64,000 bases of DNA from Seminavis robusta (lineage: Eukaryota > Bacillariophyta > Bacillariophyceae > Naviculales > Naviculaceae): positions 171,064 through 235,063 of the forward strand of contig CAICTM010000010.1 of assembly GCA_903772945.1 (NCBI GenBank). Reading direction: 5' to 3'. Below the pieces are notes generated by a model. The model saw nothing but the letters and a program-made list of their open reading frames with translations. It did not search any database and was not told where the DNA came from. Position numbers and translations under genes: made by a program. Positions 1-10,680 of the stretch are shown piece after piece; the first letter of the stretch is position 1, and every line of letters begins with the position of its first letter.

Positions 1-639
1 GATGGAGGGCGGCCCTGGATGATCTGAGTTGGCTGCAAACGAGTCAAGTCCTTGGGCGGCTGCTTGTCGCTCCGATACTGTCCTAGCAAACCTCTCTTCT
101 GCTTGTCGCTTCACTGCCGGGGCGGTGTCGCTGTACTTGTTCCTCTAGCTAGACTACGTTATCATTGGCGAGCTACAATGGCACTAGCTAGTAGTACATG
201 TAGACACGAGAGAAGAGCGGCTGCTCATCGAGAGACCAGATCATCTATAGCCGGTTCGTTTGGGTTGGTCGGGCTTCCTTTCGGTTGTACGAGTTTTCTC
301 GGAAATGCAGTTCGCGCTACAGCTGGTTTGGCCTCGGTTTGGGAAAATAAGCTTGTCGCCTGGTTCATGTACCGCGCCACCTTCTATCTCTGTGAGGCAG
401 TTGTTAGCCCACACTACTAGACTACTAGGTAGATCTACACGGTGGTGCTTATCGGAACGAGTGGGTTCGATGCTATTGCGGTACCAGTACCGCTCTTAAC
501 GTAACAAAGTAACACGCAAAAGGTGGTAATAAAGTTGCTAACATATGTATTGTGTCTGTGAGTTTAGTTGGGTGTGAGGGGACTTCCAGTAAGCCAAAAG
601 CATTGCTGTTTCGTACAACACAGCAGTAAGTACCTGTAT
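1..639. other. intergenic, 3' flank of protease gene
   Basis: No convincing gene. The open frames here lack protein-like composition. The right part is presumably the 3' untranslated region of the protease encoded on the minus strand just downstream. Confidence 0.5.
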
Positions 640-2172
640 CTAATGGAACCAGACGTCCAATCGGAAGACCTTGTTACCAACACCCGTGGAAGCATCAACG
701 GCTCCGTCCCAGGCATCCAAGAACTGAACATTGTTGGAATTCTGCTCGCTGACTTGGTAGAATTCGATGGTTCCAGCAGGGAGCCCTTGACCATTGGCAC
801 TGGTGACGATGCAATCGTAGTATCCCAAAGCAGGCTGTTCGTGGTACTGAATCTCTTGACTTCCAGTATCTGCAGTGGCGTCGCCTCCAAAGTGTCCTTG
901 AGCCCATTCTCCAACAGTTCTCCATTCCGCATCGTGGTTGGGTCGTTTGTATCGGAGAATCATTGAAATTTGGCCTAGATTGGCATCGTCCTTGATTTTA
1001 ATGAAAAAGTTACCACGGGCAATCTTGTGCCTGGAAGGCATTGGAGTAGGAGCAGGACTGACAGTGGGTGATTCGGTGGGAGTACCAGTGGGTGATTCGG
1101 TAGGAGTGTCAGTAGGTGTTCCAGTTGGAGTTCCGGTCGGAGTTTCCGTGGGCGTTCCAGTGGGATTGTCTGTAGTGGGTGCAGGTCCCCCCTGTGCTGC
1201 TGCCCCACCATATCCATCACACATGGGACCAACGGGTTCCCCATTAGTTTCATGGCAGGCAATGCTCTTGATCCAATGATAGGCAGTGGAAACACGAGAG
1301 TATACCCCAGGAGCTCTAGCTCTGGCACATCCATCTCCCCAGGAAACAATTCCAACTTGTGTGAATTCTCCAGGAGCGGTTTCCTTGAAAAGTGGACCTC
1401 CCGAGTCTCCGAAACAGGCATCCTGTTGACCAGTCATGTATCCAGCACACATCATTTCTTCAAAAGGTCCTGGATGTAGGTAAGTGTATGTGGCATATGC
1501 TGAATTACCTGCTTTACAGTCTTCAATGTAGTCGACGTCAACTTTTTGTACAGTGGGAGAGGAGGATCCAGCAGTTTCCGAGAGCCATCCAGATCCCATG
1601 ACAGTGAGAGATTCTCCTGGTGATGGGAAGTTAGGGTCGTCATTGAGAAGTGCATATTCCGGATTGTTGACGACGGATGTGAGCCTCATGACCATGTAAT
1701 CAAAGGACTCTCCAAAGGTGGGATCATAGAGGGGGTGTACCCAGTAGTCGTCCACATAGTAGGGTGTGGCCATTGGGTCATCGGCAATGTTGGTTCGGAA
1801 CCGAATGGGATCACCTCTGCTGGAATCTTCGCAGTGAGCCGCGGTAAGGACCACTGTGGTGATAATAATAATATTATCATTATTGATGGAGGTGGTAAAA
1901 ATAATGAAAATAGAAACAATAAAAATAAAGAAATTAGACGTGGCTTGGTCATGGTCGGTGTATGATACATGTAGGGGAAGATGAGGTAACTTACTGTTTG
2001 GTCCAATAAGAGAAGTTCCACAGCCCCATTCCCAATCTCCGTAGAAAGGGAACTCGTCCATACCAACTTGAGTTCCACCAACAATTCTCGTGTCGCCTAC
2101 TTGCGCTGCCGCAGTAGGAAGTCTACTGGAGAAGCACAGCAGCGCCAGCAGCAGCACCGTCATGTTGCTCAT
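640..2172 (-). CDS. secreted trypsin-like serine protease, Pro/Thr linker
   Basis: Two exons (2172..1995 and 1853..640) around a 141-nt GT-AG intron give 463 residues. I chose the ATG at 2172 because it starts a signal peptide ([16 protein letters not shown]); an in-frame ATG at 2301 would add 43 Ser/Thr/Arg-rich residues. The chymotrypsin-fold (S1) domain shows the IVGG activation site, catalytic His in LTAAHC, Asp in SFDYMVMRL and Ser in GDSGGP. The Asp six residues before that Ser (DACFGDS) and the S-W-G and PGVY segments predict trypsin specificity, cleavage after Lys/Arg. A linker of repeated [10 protein letters not shown] units joins it to a C-terminal domain of about 130 residues that I do not recognise. 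The intron joins ...LIGPN to MVLTAAHC, and it is stop-free and a multiple of three, so retention would keep the frame. Probably secreted; substrate unknown. Confidence 0.9.
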   Translation of the reverse strand: MSNMTVLLLALLCFSSRLPTAAAQVGDTRIVGGTQVGMDEFPFYGDWEWGCGTSLIGPNSKLPHLPLHVSYTDHDQATSNFFIFIVSIFIIFTTSINNDNIIIITTVVLTAAHCEDSSRGDPIRFRTNIADDPMATPYYVDDYWVHPLYDPTFGESFDYMVMRLTSVVNNPEYALLNDDPNFPSPGESLTVMGSGWLSETAGSSSPTVQKVDVDYIEDCKAGNSAYATYTYLHPGPFEEMMCAGYMTGQQDACFGDSGGPLFKETAPGEFTQVGIVSWGDGCARARAPGVYSRVSTAYHWIKSIACHETNGEPVGPMCDGYGGAAAQGGPAPTTDNPTGTPTETPTGTPTGTPTDTPTESPTGTPTESPTVSPAPTPMPSRHKIARGNFFIKIKDDANLGQISMILRYKRPNHDAEWRTVGEWAQGHFGGDATADTGSQEIQYHEQPALGYYDCIVTSANGQGLPAGTIEFYQVSEQNSNNVQFLDAWDGAVDASTGVGNKVFRLDVWFH

Positions 2173-4639
2173 GGTCCTGCTCTTTCTACTACTAGTAGTA
2201 CTGTCTGATCTACTAGTAGTAACAGTACTAGTACTGATTCTACGCTCTTCTTGTTGTTCTGGCTGAAACAGAAACTTTTGAAAACTTTCAAATTGACTCA
2301 TCTAGCTAGTGGATAGCTAGCTTAGCTTGTAGTAGTGGTGAGAGTAGTAAGAGTAAGAGTAGCGAGAGAAAGCTTTGTGGCTTCTGTTGTTGCTCTTATG
2401 CTCTTATGCTCTTGTGTTGTTGGTGTTGGTGTTGGCAAGCAAGTGTGCAACAAAATGACAAAGATGCTCTTGAATGCTTCATACTAGCTAGTACTCGACA
2501 AGTTGCGGTCAGGTGTGAATGAATTCAATTCGAAGGCTCACCAGCACACTCACTCACTTTACTACAAGTATTGCTTCCATGCTTTCCTGCTCTCTCGCTC
2601 GGGAATCCCATTTCGGATGCATGCCTTTTCATCCACCAAAATTCAAATCCTTTTGGGGGCAAAAAACCAACGTTCAAAACAACTAAGTAAACAGATTGAG
2701 CCCCATTTTACAAAGAACAAAAGGGGGAATGATTTACTCAAACATCCATACTAAAAGTAATCCATACTAAATCAGTACATAACCTTGCAGGAAAGTAACA
2801 CGTCCATTCGTAAACCAGTGGCCTTTGTCCCATGAGGCTTAAATCATCCTCGGTTACGCGCATTCACAGACTTATTTTAAAATGAGATTCATTTGTTAGG
2901 GGGGATTCACGAGTGTGACAGTTTCATCTTGGGCATTCCCGAGTACCTCTTCAGAACCGGATTAACCCTTCAAACACTCACCGGTAAGCTCCAGTGTGTC
3001 CCGGCGGTACAGTACCCTACATTGTACAGTAGACTAGCTGGTAGACTACTTGCATTGAACCCAAACGTAAGCTTTTTTTGACAATGTCTTTGAACTCTGA
3101 ACTCTGAGTGTCGTCATGACTTTCGTCACTCATCTTTTGTAGGGTTAGAGCTAGTTTTGATTGCATGACTTGCACCCCAACCCAAAGATTTAACCAGTTC
3201 CGCATCTAATGAACTTTGGAACGCATGAAGAACAGCCCTATGGAAAAATGAGACGGAGTTGATCATCTCTCGCAACTCGCAGCTATTGGTCTACACACAT
3301 GTAGGAGTGCTAGTACGTGTAGTCCACAATGTATTTGCACGATTGGTGCCTGCTTTCCAGCCTCCAACGCGGTTGCATATGTGGGCCACGCCACAGAAGC
3401 CTCTACATCATGGACTCGTGAACGGCGTTGCACATGAAACAGATACCTTCATGTATGTAATAGTAATGTAGATACAGAGATAGGTGTTGCTCTATCCTGA
3501 AACGTCAGCTAGACATGTAGACTAGACTATACTAGACTAGATCTACATGACATTGTACTCGTAGAGTGCACCTGTACGGTAGCAATGCAGAGCCACTGGT
3601 ATGGTTGGATTCAGATTTCAATGAAAGCGATGATCAGAATCTGATTGAATTGAATTGAATTGAATCGAGTCGAGTCATTCACGGAGATGGTGGTGAGGTG
3701 ATGCCTTTGAATTCCAACCGTTGGGTTGACTGGAACAGCTAGCGCGATAGAACCTGCCGGAACAACCATCCGATGCCACCGGTATCTCGTCATTGCTATT
3801 GTGTCAATCTACATGTACTTGTTGGCTTGTTGGATGATTGGATGATGCTTCCAGAAGCTCCCACCTAGTCGATGGGGCTAAAACATTCAGCTACTGGCTA
3901 GCTAGTTCATGTACCAGGCCTAACAAAATTTATTATGGTTGCATAATACATCATGTACCGCGTACCGGTATCCGGTTGTATCCGGTGCTTGTGCTACGGA
4001 CCCATCAGTACCACCGTATGGTATGGTGCCCCAACATGTACTATGATAGTAGCGGTTGGCTACAACAGCCAGAGACGTTTCTGTAGCTAATTTTGTGAGG
4101 GCTTTTTAAAAAATTTGGGTAATCCGGTCGCCTTTTGGAAGTGGGGCGATGCGTTGGGGCACATGTGCCATGGTCGCCACTTGGTATTTTATTCACGAGC
4201 TTTGCACCAGTGATGCCATTTCGAAGAACCTCTAATAAATCTATGAAAGAAAGTTTCATATGAGCTTAAATCAAGGCTTCTGAATAAATGACTGAGTTAG
4301 TACACTTCATTTAATAGTGGATCAGTTGAGATGACTTCGTGGCGGGAAAGTAAATCCGCGATTCGCTGGCAGCTCACATTTTCATTTCTATTTATTTATT
4401 TACTAGATTTCCGTCGATCCTTTTGCATTGGACGTCATTTCCCACCAAGCAGCAACAACAACAGATTTCTCGAGTATCACACTGTGCTTGTTGTGTTGTT
4501 GCGTTGCTGTTGAGTAGACAATGCTATGGACTGAGTGACTGTTTTATATCCATCTATCTATCTACAGTTCTACCTCTAGCTAGAAAGGCGGTATACCCCT
4601 TGAAAGCTACCCATATCCACATCCATTATCTTGAGAACC
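2173..4639. promoter_or_regulatory. shared upstream region of two divergent proteases
   Basis: About 2.5 kb lies between the start codons of two trypsin-like genes that point away from each other, so both promoters must lie here. I see no convincing gene. There are CTAG runs, TACATGTA palindromes and one TACCGGTA near 3966. No core promoter element could be assigned with confidence. Confidence 0.35.
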
Positions 4640-6212
4640 ATGAAGTCTCCAAGCTATTCAAGCTACATGTCTGCAAGTTCTTATCTAGGAGCTTTGCTGT
4701 GTTTTCTGCATGTCCTTTGCTTACCAGTGGAAGTCTCAGGTACTGGACTGGGAGCTTATGGTGGCTCTGCTGTGACCAGTGCTCCCAGTGCTGAAGTTAT
4801 TACTGTTGGCAGTGATACTACTAGTGATACTAGTGGTAGTGAAGCCAGACTGGACGAAGACGTCTCTTCGAATCGAATTGTCGGAGGCACTGAAGTCGAA
4901 GACGGGGTAAACTTTGAGTACCCATGGTTCGTTTTCCTTCAAAATGGTTGTGGTGGGACCTTAGTCTACCCAGATATCGTACTGACGGCGGCGCATTGCG
5001 ACGTTGTCATTGGCGTGGAAGCTCTAATGGGATCCGCCAACTACCTGGAATCTCCCACGCGAATTCCAGTTGCTCAGAGAATCATGCATCCACTCTACGA
5101 CGACAACTCTTTGGGAAAGTTCTACGACGTGCAATTGCTCAGGCTAGAGTACCCGGCTCCCTATGTTCCCGTAGAAATAAACGACGAACCGTCCATTCCC
5201 ACCAATGGAGAGTCTCTCAAAGTACTAGGACATGGATGGATCACGGAAGATGGAACCAATGGAACCTCCACGCATCTCAGGGAAGTTGACATCAACTACA
5301 TTCAAAATTGTCTCTCCCCTCCCTACATTTACGGAATGTCCGCCTTTGATTACAACAGTCACGTACACATGTGTGCAGGAGTGCCGGGGGGAGGCAGGGA
5401 TTCCTGTAAAGGAGACTCGGGAGGACCTTTGTTAGATAGAGATACCGGGGAACTCGTTGGAGTCGTTAGTTGGGGATATGGTAAGCTATTGTATCATGTC
5501 ATTGCTTGTATCTATCCATCATGTCATTGTATCTATCACCAACTAAGCATCCATCTTTCTATCTTTCTATCCATCAATCTTAGGCTGCGCCAGATCCGAG
5601 GCACCTGGAGTCTACGCAAGGTCTTCCACCATGTACCCATGGATTTGGAGATCCGTCTGTGACAATAGTCAAAACGTGGCCAATGGAGATTGTACTCCGG
5701 GATTCTTGAACAATCTCGCTGATGCACCCACTGTGGCACCCTTACCCACGTCTGCGCCAACCAAGTTTCCCACACAAACACCCACAACACTATCTCCAAC
5801 CACATTATCACCCACCACCACTGCAAGTACCATGGGAGCTCTTCGCATTGAACTATTGCCAGATTCGCATGGACATCAAATCGCATTCACGCTATATCGG
5901 GTCGAAGCCGGTGGCAACAGAATACTGTTACAAGAACTCACTGCCGGGACCATCCCGTCCACCACGGATGGGGTCATGCGACGGTACATGTACATATCGC
6001 AAGACTTGCCATTTGACAACGAGTTCGAATTCAAACTCAACGACAAGGAAGGAGATGGCATCTGTTGTGACGAGGGACCCGGAGAAGTGCAAATATACGA
6101 AATCAATAACGACACGGGAGAAACCATGAGTCAAATTCTATCCACCACGGGAGAAAACTTTGGAGAGGAGTACGAGGCTAACTTTCTACTTCCCAGCGCC
6201 CTCGGTAGGTAG
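4640..6212 (+). CDS. secreted trypsin-like protease with GDGICC-type domain
   Basis: Two exons (4640..5480 and 5584..6212), with a 103-nt intron splitting a Gly codon after VSWGY, give 489 residues. The ATG sits in an ACCATGA context and begins a hydrophobic signal region (LGALLCFLHVLCL). The S1 domain starts at IVGG near residue 80. It has His in LTAAHC, Asp in FYDVQLLRL, Ser in CKGDSGGP and a trypsin-type Asp in DSCKGDS. After ...ARSSTMYPWIW comes a Pro/Thr stalk (TPTTLSPTTLSPTTT). A C-terminal module of about 125 residues follows, with the F-x-L-N-D-K-E-G-D-G-I-C-C pattern that recurs in secreted stramenopile proteins (recognised from memory). The gene is head to head with the minus-strand protease. 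Specificity for Lys/Arg is inferred from the S1-pocket Asp; the role is unknown. Confidence 0.9.
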
Positions 6213-8434
6213 TATTGCGTTGTATTGTATTGTATCCAGCCAAACCAACAGGCAAGCAAGCAAGCAAAGAACGGTTGCTGGGGCTGCAAAGAGAGAAAAC
6301 CACGATGCTTGTACGGTACAGATACCTATGCACCGCTAACAAATGGCAGGTAATGTCGTGTATCGTCAACAGCAAACAAACAAACAAAACCGCCCTGTTT
6401 CGAAGAATCCCTTCCCTCAAAGTCACAAGGAAGGGGGGCGGAGTGCACGAACTCTTTTACATGTTCTTGTTACATTAGATTTTAGAACACCTATAACTCA
6501 AATATCTTCGTCATACATGTACGTGTCATAGCCTAGCTAGCTAGCTAGCTTGGTTAGTCATTGTCGGGATTGGGCTAGGCTCGACGTGGCATACTACTCG
6601 TACCACAGGTACTGAGAAAGGAACAAACCGGCAGTCCCTTGATGAACTCCACGAAGTGAAAGTTTGTTGGATGATGCACGCCGTTGCTCGAGTCCTTGGC
6701 ATGGACTACGGTACCAGGTACACGACAGCTGCAAGCCACTTGGCGCGTTCAAGAAACGGTACACACGGTACCTCCATGGTTCGTTCACAACTTTCGGGTT
6801 GGTTTCTCCAAGAAAGTACGATCATAGAAGTGGGAAATGGATTCTATCAAGGATCAATGAATTTGAAGACCAAAGAAACACAACGTGAGCCGAAAAGACC
6901 AAAGAACGAAGTAGCCCGCGCAGCTCGGAAAATGGCAGAACCTCCCGCAGACAATCAATTTGGCTGTTGCCATCATTCGTTCAAATGGTCGTTGAATGAA
7001 TCCAATCCAATCGCGATGCACCCGCCCATCAATGGCAGACAATTAACCCACCTAGAAAACGTAAATAGATAGAGACTGTGTGTAATCAGTGCCTCAATGC
7101 AACACGGTATGATATGCCAGCACAACATAAAAAAAGGCATCGGTGTTTTTGTACCGGTGTCGCCAGGAGCGAAGCAGAGACGTACATGCAGATGATTGCT
7201 AAGGGAAATGTAGGCACTGCTGGAAAGACAAAACCCAGAGTGCACATGATCCATGTCAGCGACCCACGGTAAGATTTTAGCGTTGAATTGGAGCGACTAG
7301 CTGAATTGCTGTCAACGAGACTTGAGTTCAGTAGCATCCCGAGACCATCACTGTATTCGGTTCAAATGCGGGTAGCGGGGCCCTTCGTGTAGATGACGGC
7401 CAGGGACCATGAATATGTCAGGGTACAATCTCCTGCTGTCTCGATAGAGTGATGTAAGCTCCTCGTGCTTGTACCGCACCGTCTGCCTGCTGCCTGGCAG
7501 CACATGTATCCATAAGGGGGCTTCGAGACCAAAATGGTGGTTCACTGCTACACGGTCGTTGGTTACTGCATGGATTCATCATTTCTTTGCGTGTAGTGTC
7601 TTGTCGGTTGTAATCTTTCCTGTCTGCTAGTACCGCACCTTCCCTACCGCCCGCTTGTTCTTTTTGAATTTTGAACGAGGACCTCTGGATGCAACAATAT
7701 CGTCGCCGAGCTTTAGCAAACGGGTCCCTAACACACATCAAAGAAGCCACCCCACAACATGTACGATCTATAATCTATTCTCGCGCTACTGGGATCTAGC
7801 TATATACTAGTGCAGCTGCCCCAACTTCAGTGCATTATCGCTGGTGATCTCGTGGCAACCGGTACTCTCGTTTCTCGTGCAAGCCACCGCACTAGTAAAG
7901 CCGCGACAGCGCCACCGGTAGCTAGCTAGCTAGTACAGTCGTACTGTACGGTAGATCTCTGGCTCTAGAGTGGTACGTACCGGTACCTTTGTCGAGCAAC
8001 CAAGATCCTAGATGTGTGAGTTGTCATGGGACCAAATGCTGGGTCTTGCTTCCATTATCACCAAGATGACGCTTAAAGCCTGCGTTTCCCTGTACGCACA
8101 TCCACTCTAATTAAGGCAAGAAAGAACTTAGATGAGAACCCGCATGAGCCAGTAATGGACTCGAACGAAGACGGTCGCCTAAATCTTTCGGAGTGGACAG
8201 GAGTGGGGGAGAGACGCAAGCGAAGCTGTCTTGCCTCCATTATCAAACATCACGCCATTTAGCCACATGTAGCTAGATCAACCGGTACCACAGTACTGGT
8301 AGCAGGTCAGTAGTAGTACATGTACAGCTATCTCTTCATCCACCGGAACTACAGCTCACAATTTGGTTTTGCAAGTCAACACCAAGCTAACCAATCACCA
8401 GCTTTTCGAGCATACCCGTATCACCAACGAGAAT
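6213..8434. other. intergenic
   Basis: No supportable gene in 2.2 kb. It holds CTAG tandem runs near 6533-6550 and 7919-7933, a TACCGGTA near 7979 and scattered palindromes. Open frames are short and mostly lack ATG starts. Confidence 0.5.
6533..6550. repeat. (CTAG)n run
   Basis: Perfect tandem CTAG tetranucleotide, self-complementary. Similar shorter runs occur near 7920, 13995, 15160, 20345 and 59675. Confidence 0.9.
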
Positions 8435-8881
8435 ATGAATCATTCCTACTGCTCGTTCTTCGACCAAGAGATCTCCCTCGGAAACGAGCCTCAGTTGTCG
8501 GTTGCCTTGGATCAAGAGCCCATGAGTCTGAAGACTTTGTTTGCAAACTCTGTACGTAGAGGACGCAAGCATGAGGATCCAACCGTTCCAACCAAGATTC
8601 TTGAGGCCCCCTTGCAGAAAGTTGTGGTGGCAAGTGTGCCTTCTGAAGATGCTGACGAGGAAGTAAACGAAACTACTACTAGTACTGGTACTGTTGGAGC
8701 ACCGCAGGGTGTTTCATCGAAGCGTCGCAAGCCCCGAACTCAGAGTGGTGAATCCGCCAAGCGCTTCCACATTCAATCACCCAGAGAGAACTTTATGCTT
8801 CAGAGAACCGAAAGTGACCGGAGGATAGAAGAGAAGGCCACTGGTATGAAGTGCAAGGGTTTGCAGAAAGACCATTTGTAG
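8435..8881 (+). CDS. hypothetical small protein
   Basis: An ATG-started frame of 148 residues. An acidic Thr/Ser stretch in the middle is followed by a basic patch (SSKRRKPRTQSG) that could act as a nuclear localisation signal. I recognise no domain. The frame extends upstream without a stop to 8363 but only with non-ATG codons. A GTACGT at 8555 could be a splice donor, so the model is uncertain. It is an isolated gene, upstream of the HSF-type gene on the same strand. Confidence 0.4.
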   Translation: MNHSYCSFFDQEISLGNEPQLSVALDQEPMSLKTLFANSVRRGRKHEDPTVPTKILEAPLQKVVVASVPSEDADEEVNETTTSTGTVGAPQGVSSKRRKPRTQSGESAKRFHIQSPRENFMLQRTESDRRIEEKATGMKCKGLQKDHL

Positions 8882-10680
8882 AGGAATGCTGTTTGTCGGA
8901 TTCAATCATGCCATAAGAGAGAGCACGGGACAGCTCAAAAAGTGGCCGAATATTGCGTCTCAACAGGTTTGGTGGGAACAAAGTGGAAAAGTGCTACCGG
9001 TATGTACTGAGTAGAGATAAACAACCAGCTAGAAAGCAATTTCAGCCAATGCCAGCATATTCTACTGGGGACCCATATCAAGTCCTTGGCCACAGACTAC
9101 TGAATACCTACCGAACACCTCCACAGCTCCAGTAGCGGTAGATCCACTATACTTGCCAGCCACTACAAGTATCATACTTGACTGCGGGAAATACACGAGC
9201 CTGACCAGGCTCGTGGGTTGTCCTCAAGCGCAGCTTGTCTGATCCGTTTCTAAAAAATAGACTTTTATTTATTTTTGCCAGGACCCCATCACAGCGCAGT
9301 GCTTGACCGGCTTTGACGCTTTGACTAGCCAATCTCAGTGCAACCGTAACCCTAACAACATCATCAAAGCGAATCGAATCATATGGTACGATCAAAGCGA
9401 CATGACGTCCTCTGAAACAAGAAGCCCCAACAGACACCAACTGACCTCGAGCCCTAAAAGTGTTGATCTTCTGTATCAGCTGGTTCTTCCAGCTTGTTCC
9501 GACGCACGTAAAAGAACATTTCCGGGCGCCACGCAAGGTTTGCGCAGCTGTCTCCAGTCCCGATGAAGGCCAAATTAGCGGTATGGGTGTCGCTGATGAG
9601 GCTTGGTTTGTACTCCTTCCCGGTACAGTACTGAAGAGCCTGTATAAAGTGATTGGGGCTGTGGCTGCTGCCAAGGAAAATCAAGAAGAGGCCTTTTTGA
9701 TGACTTCCGGAAAGAAAAAGAAAGCTTGCTCAATCTCCATTGGTTTAAAAAAATCGATTGAAGTTGACGTGGAGCGGCAAGACTTCAAGTCTCTAGGATT
9801 TTTTAGCAAATTGTTCTGAAGAACATCAACCTCAACTGCAAAAGTCGAACCTTGAGGCCTGCAGGCTCGTTCACAGAGCCCGGACGCAGATTTTGTACCA
9901 AGGGGAACGTTGAATTGACGTATTGCCCCTTCATAAACAGAAAGAAAAGGTGGGCTTGACATCAATTTGATAGTGAAAGTGACTACCGTGTGAGTCAGTC
10001 GCCGCAGTACTAGTATCGTGCCGTACGGTAGTACACGTACATGGTAGACAATGATAGACAAAAGTTGTAGCTGGCAGCTGAGCCCAACCAAAGCAGACCG
10101 ATTTTTTGCTTCTCGTCGCACCGCAGCGAAAGCAGACCAACTCTCACCTCGCACAAAACCAGACCAAGTCTCACCTCGCACAAAACCAGACCGAACGCTC
10201 CATTTTCTCTCTTTTTCCCTCTCGAACAACATACTGACCACCGACGACGGGACGGACGACAAGACTGTGCGACAAAACTGGACACAAGCCTGAGAAGCAT
10301 CATCATTGGAGCTTTGGTACCAGTACCTGGTACCATTGATAGCTGCAGCCGACCTAAGCTCCAAGCTCCAACTTGTAAGTCTTCTACTTGGCTCTTGTAT
10401 ACCGGTACTCTTACTTGTACCGTAGTCTACTTGTAAGCTGCTGGCTGGAGCCGGGCTCCTTGTTGTTCTTGTTTTTGTGGTCGTGGCATTGGCATTGGCC
10501 TGAACCAAAGAGTCTTAAGATGGAAGATGGAGCTCTCAGTATCTATCTATCAACTATACGGTATACGGTATATGGTATGGCTGAACTTATCTAACTTTCT
10601 GTTTTGCTTGTTCTCAACCCACAGACAAGAGGTTGACATAGAGTACAAGTAAACAAAGCTATACCGGTAGGCTCTCATTC
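8882..10680. other. intergenic
   Basis: No supportable gene. Long overlapping frames on both strands between 9150 and 10510 start with TTG or GTG and lack recognisable domains. The stretch contains the 27-bp duplication at 10142 and three TACCGGTA palindromes. Confidence 0.45.
10142..10194. repeat. 27-bp tandem duplication
   Basis: Two adjacent near-identical copies of a 27-bp unit beginning TCTCACCTCGCACAAAACC, at 10142 and 10169. Confidence 0.85.

Noticed and set aside
9147-9819. Overlapping frames on both strands
   Set aside because: Both begin with non-ATG codons and neither has protein-like composition or splice support.
9681-10508. 275-codon minus-strand frame
   Set aside because: It starts with TTG, lacks a usable early ATG, spans a noncoding 27-bp tandem repeat and has no recognisable domain.
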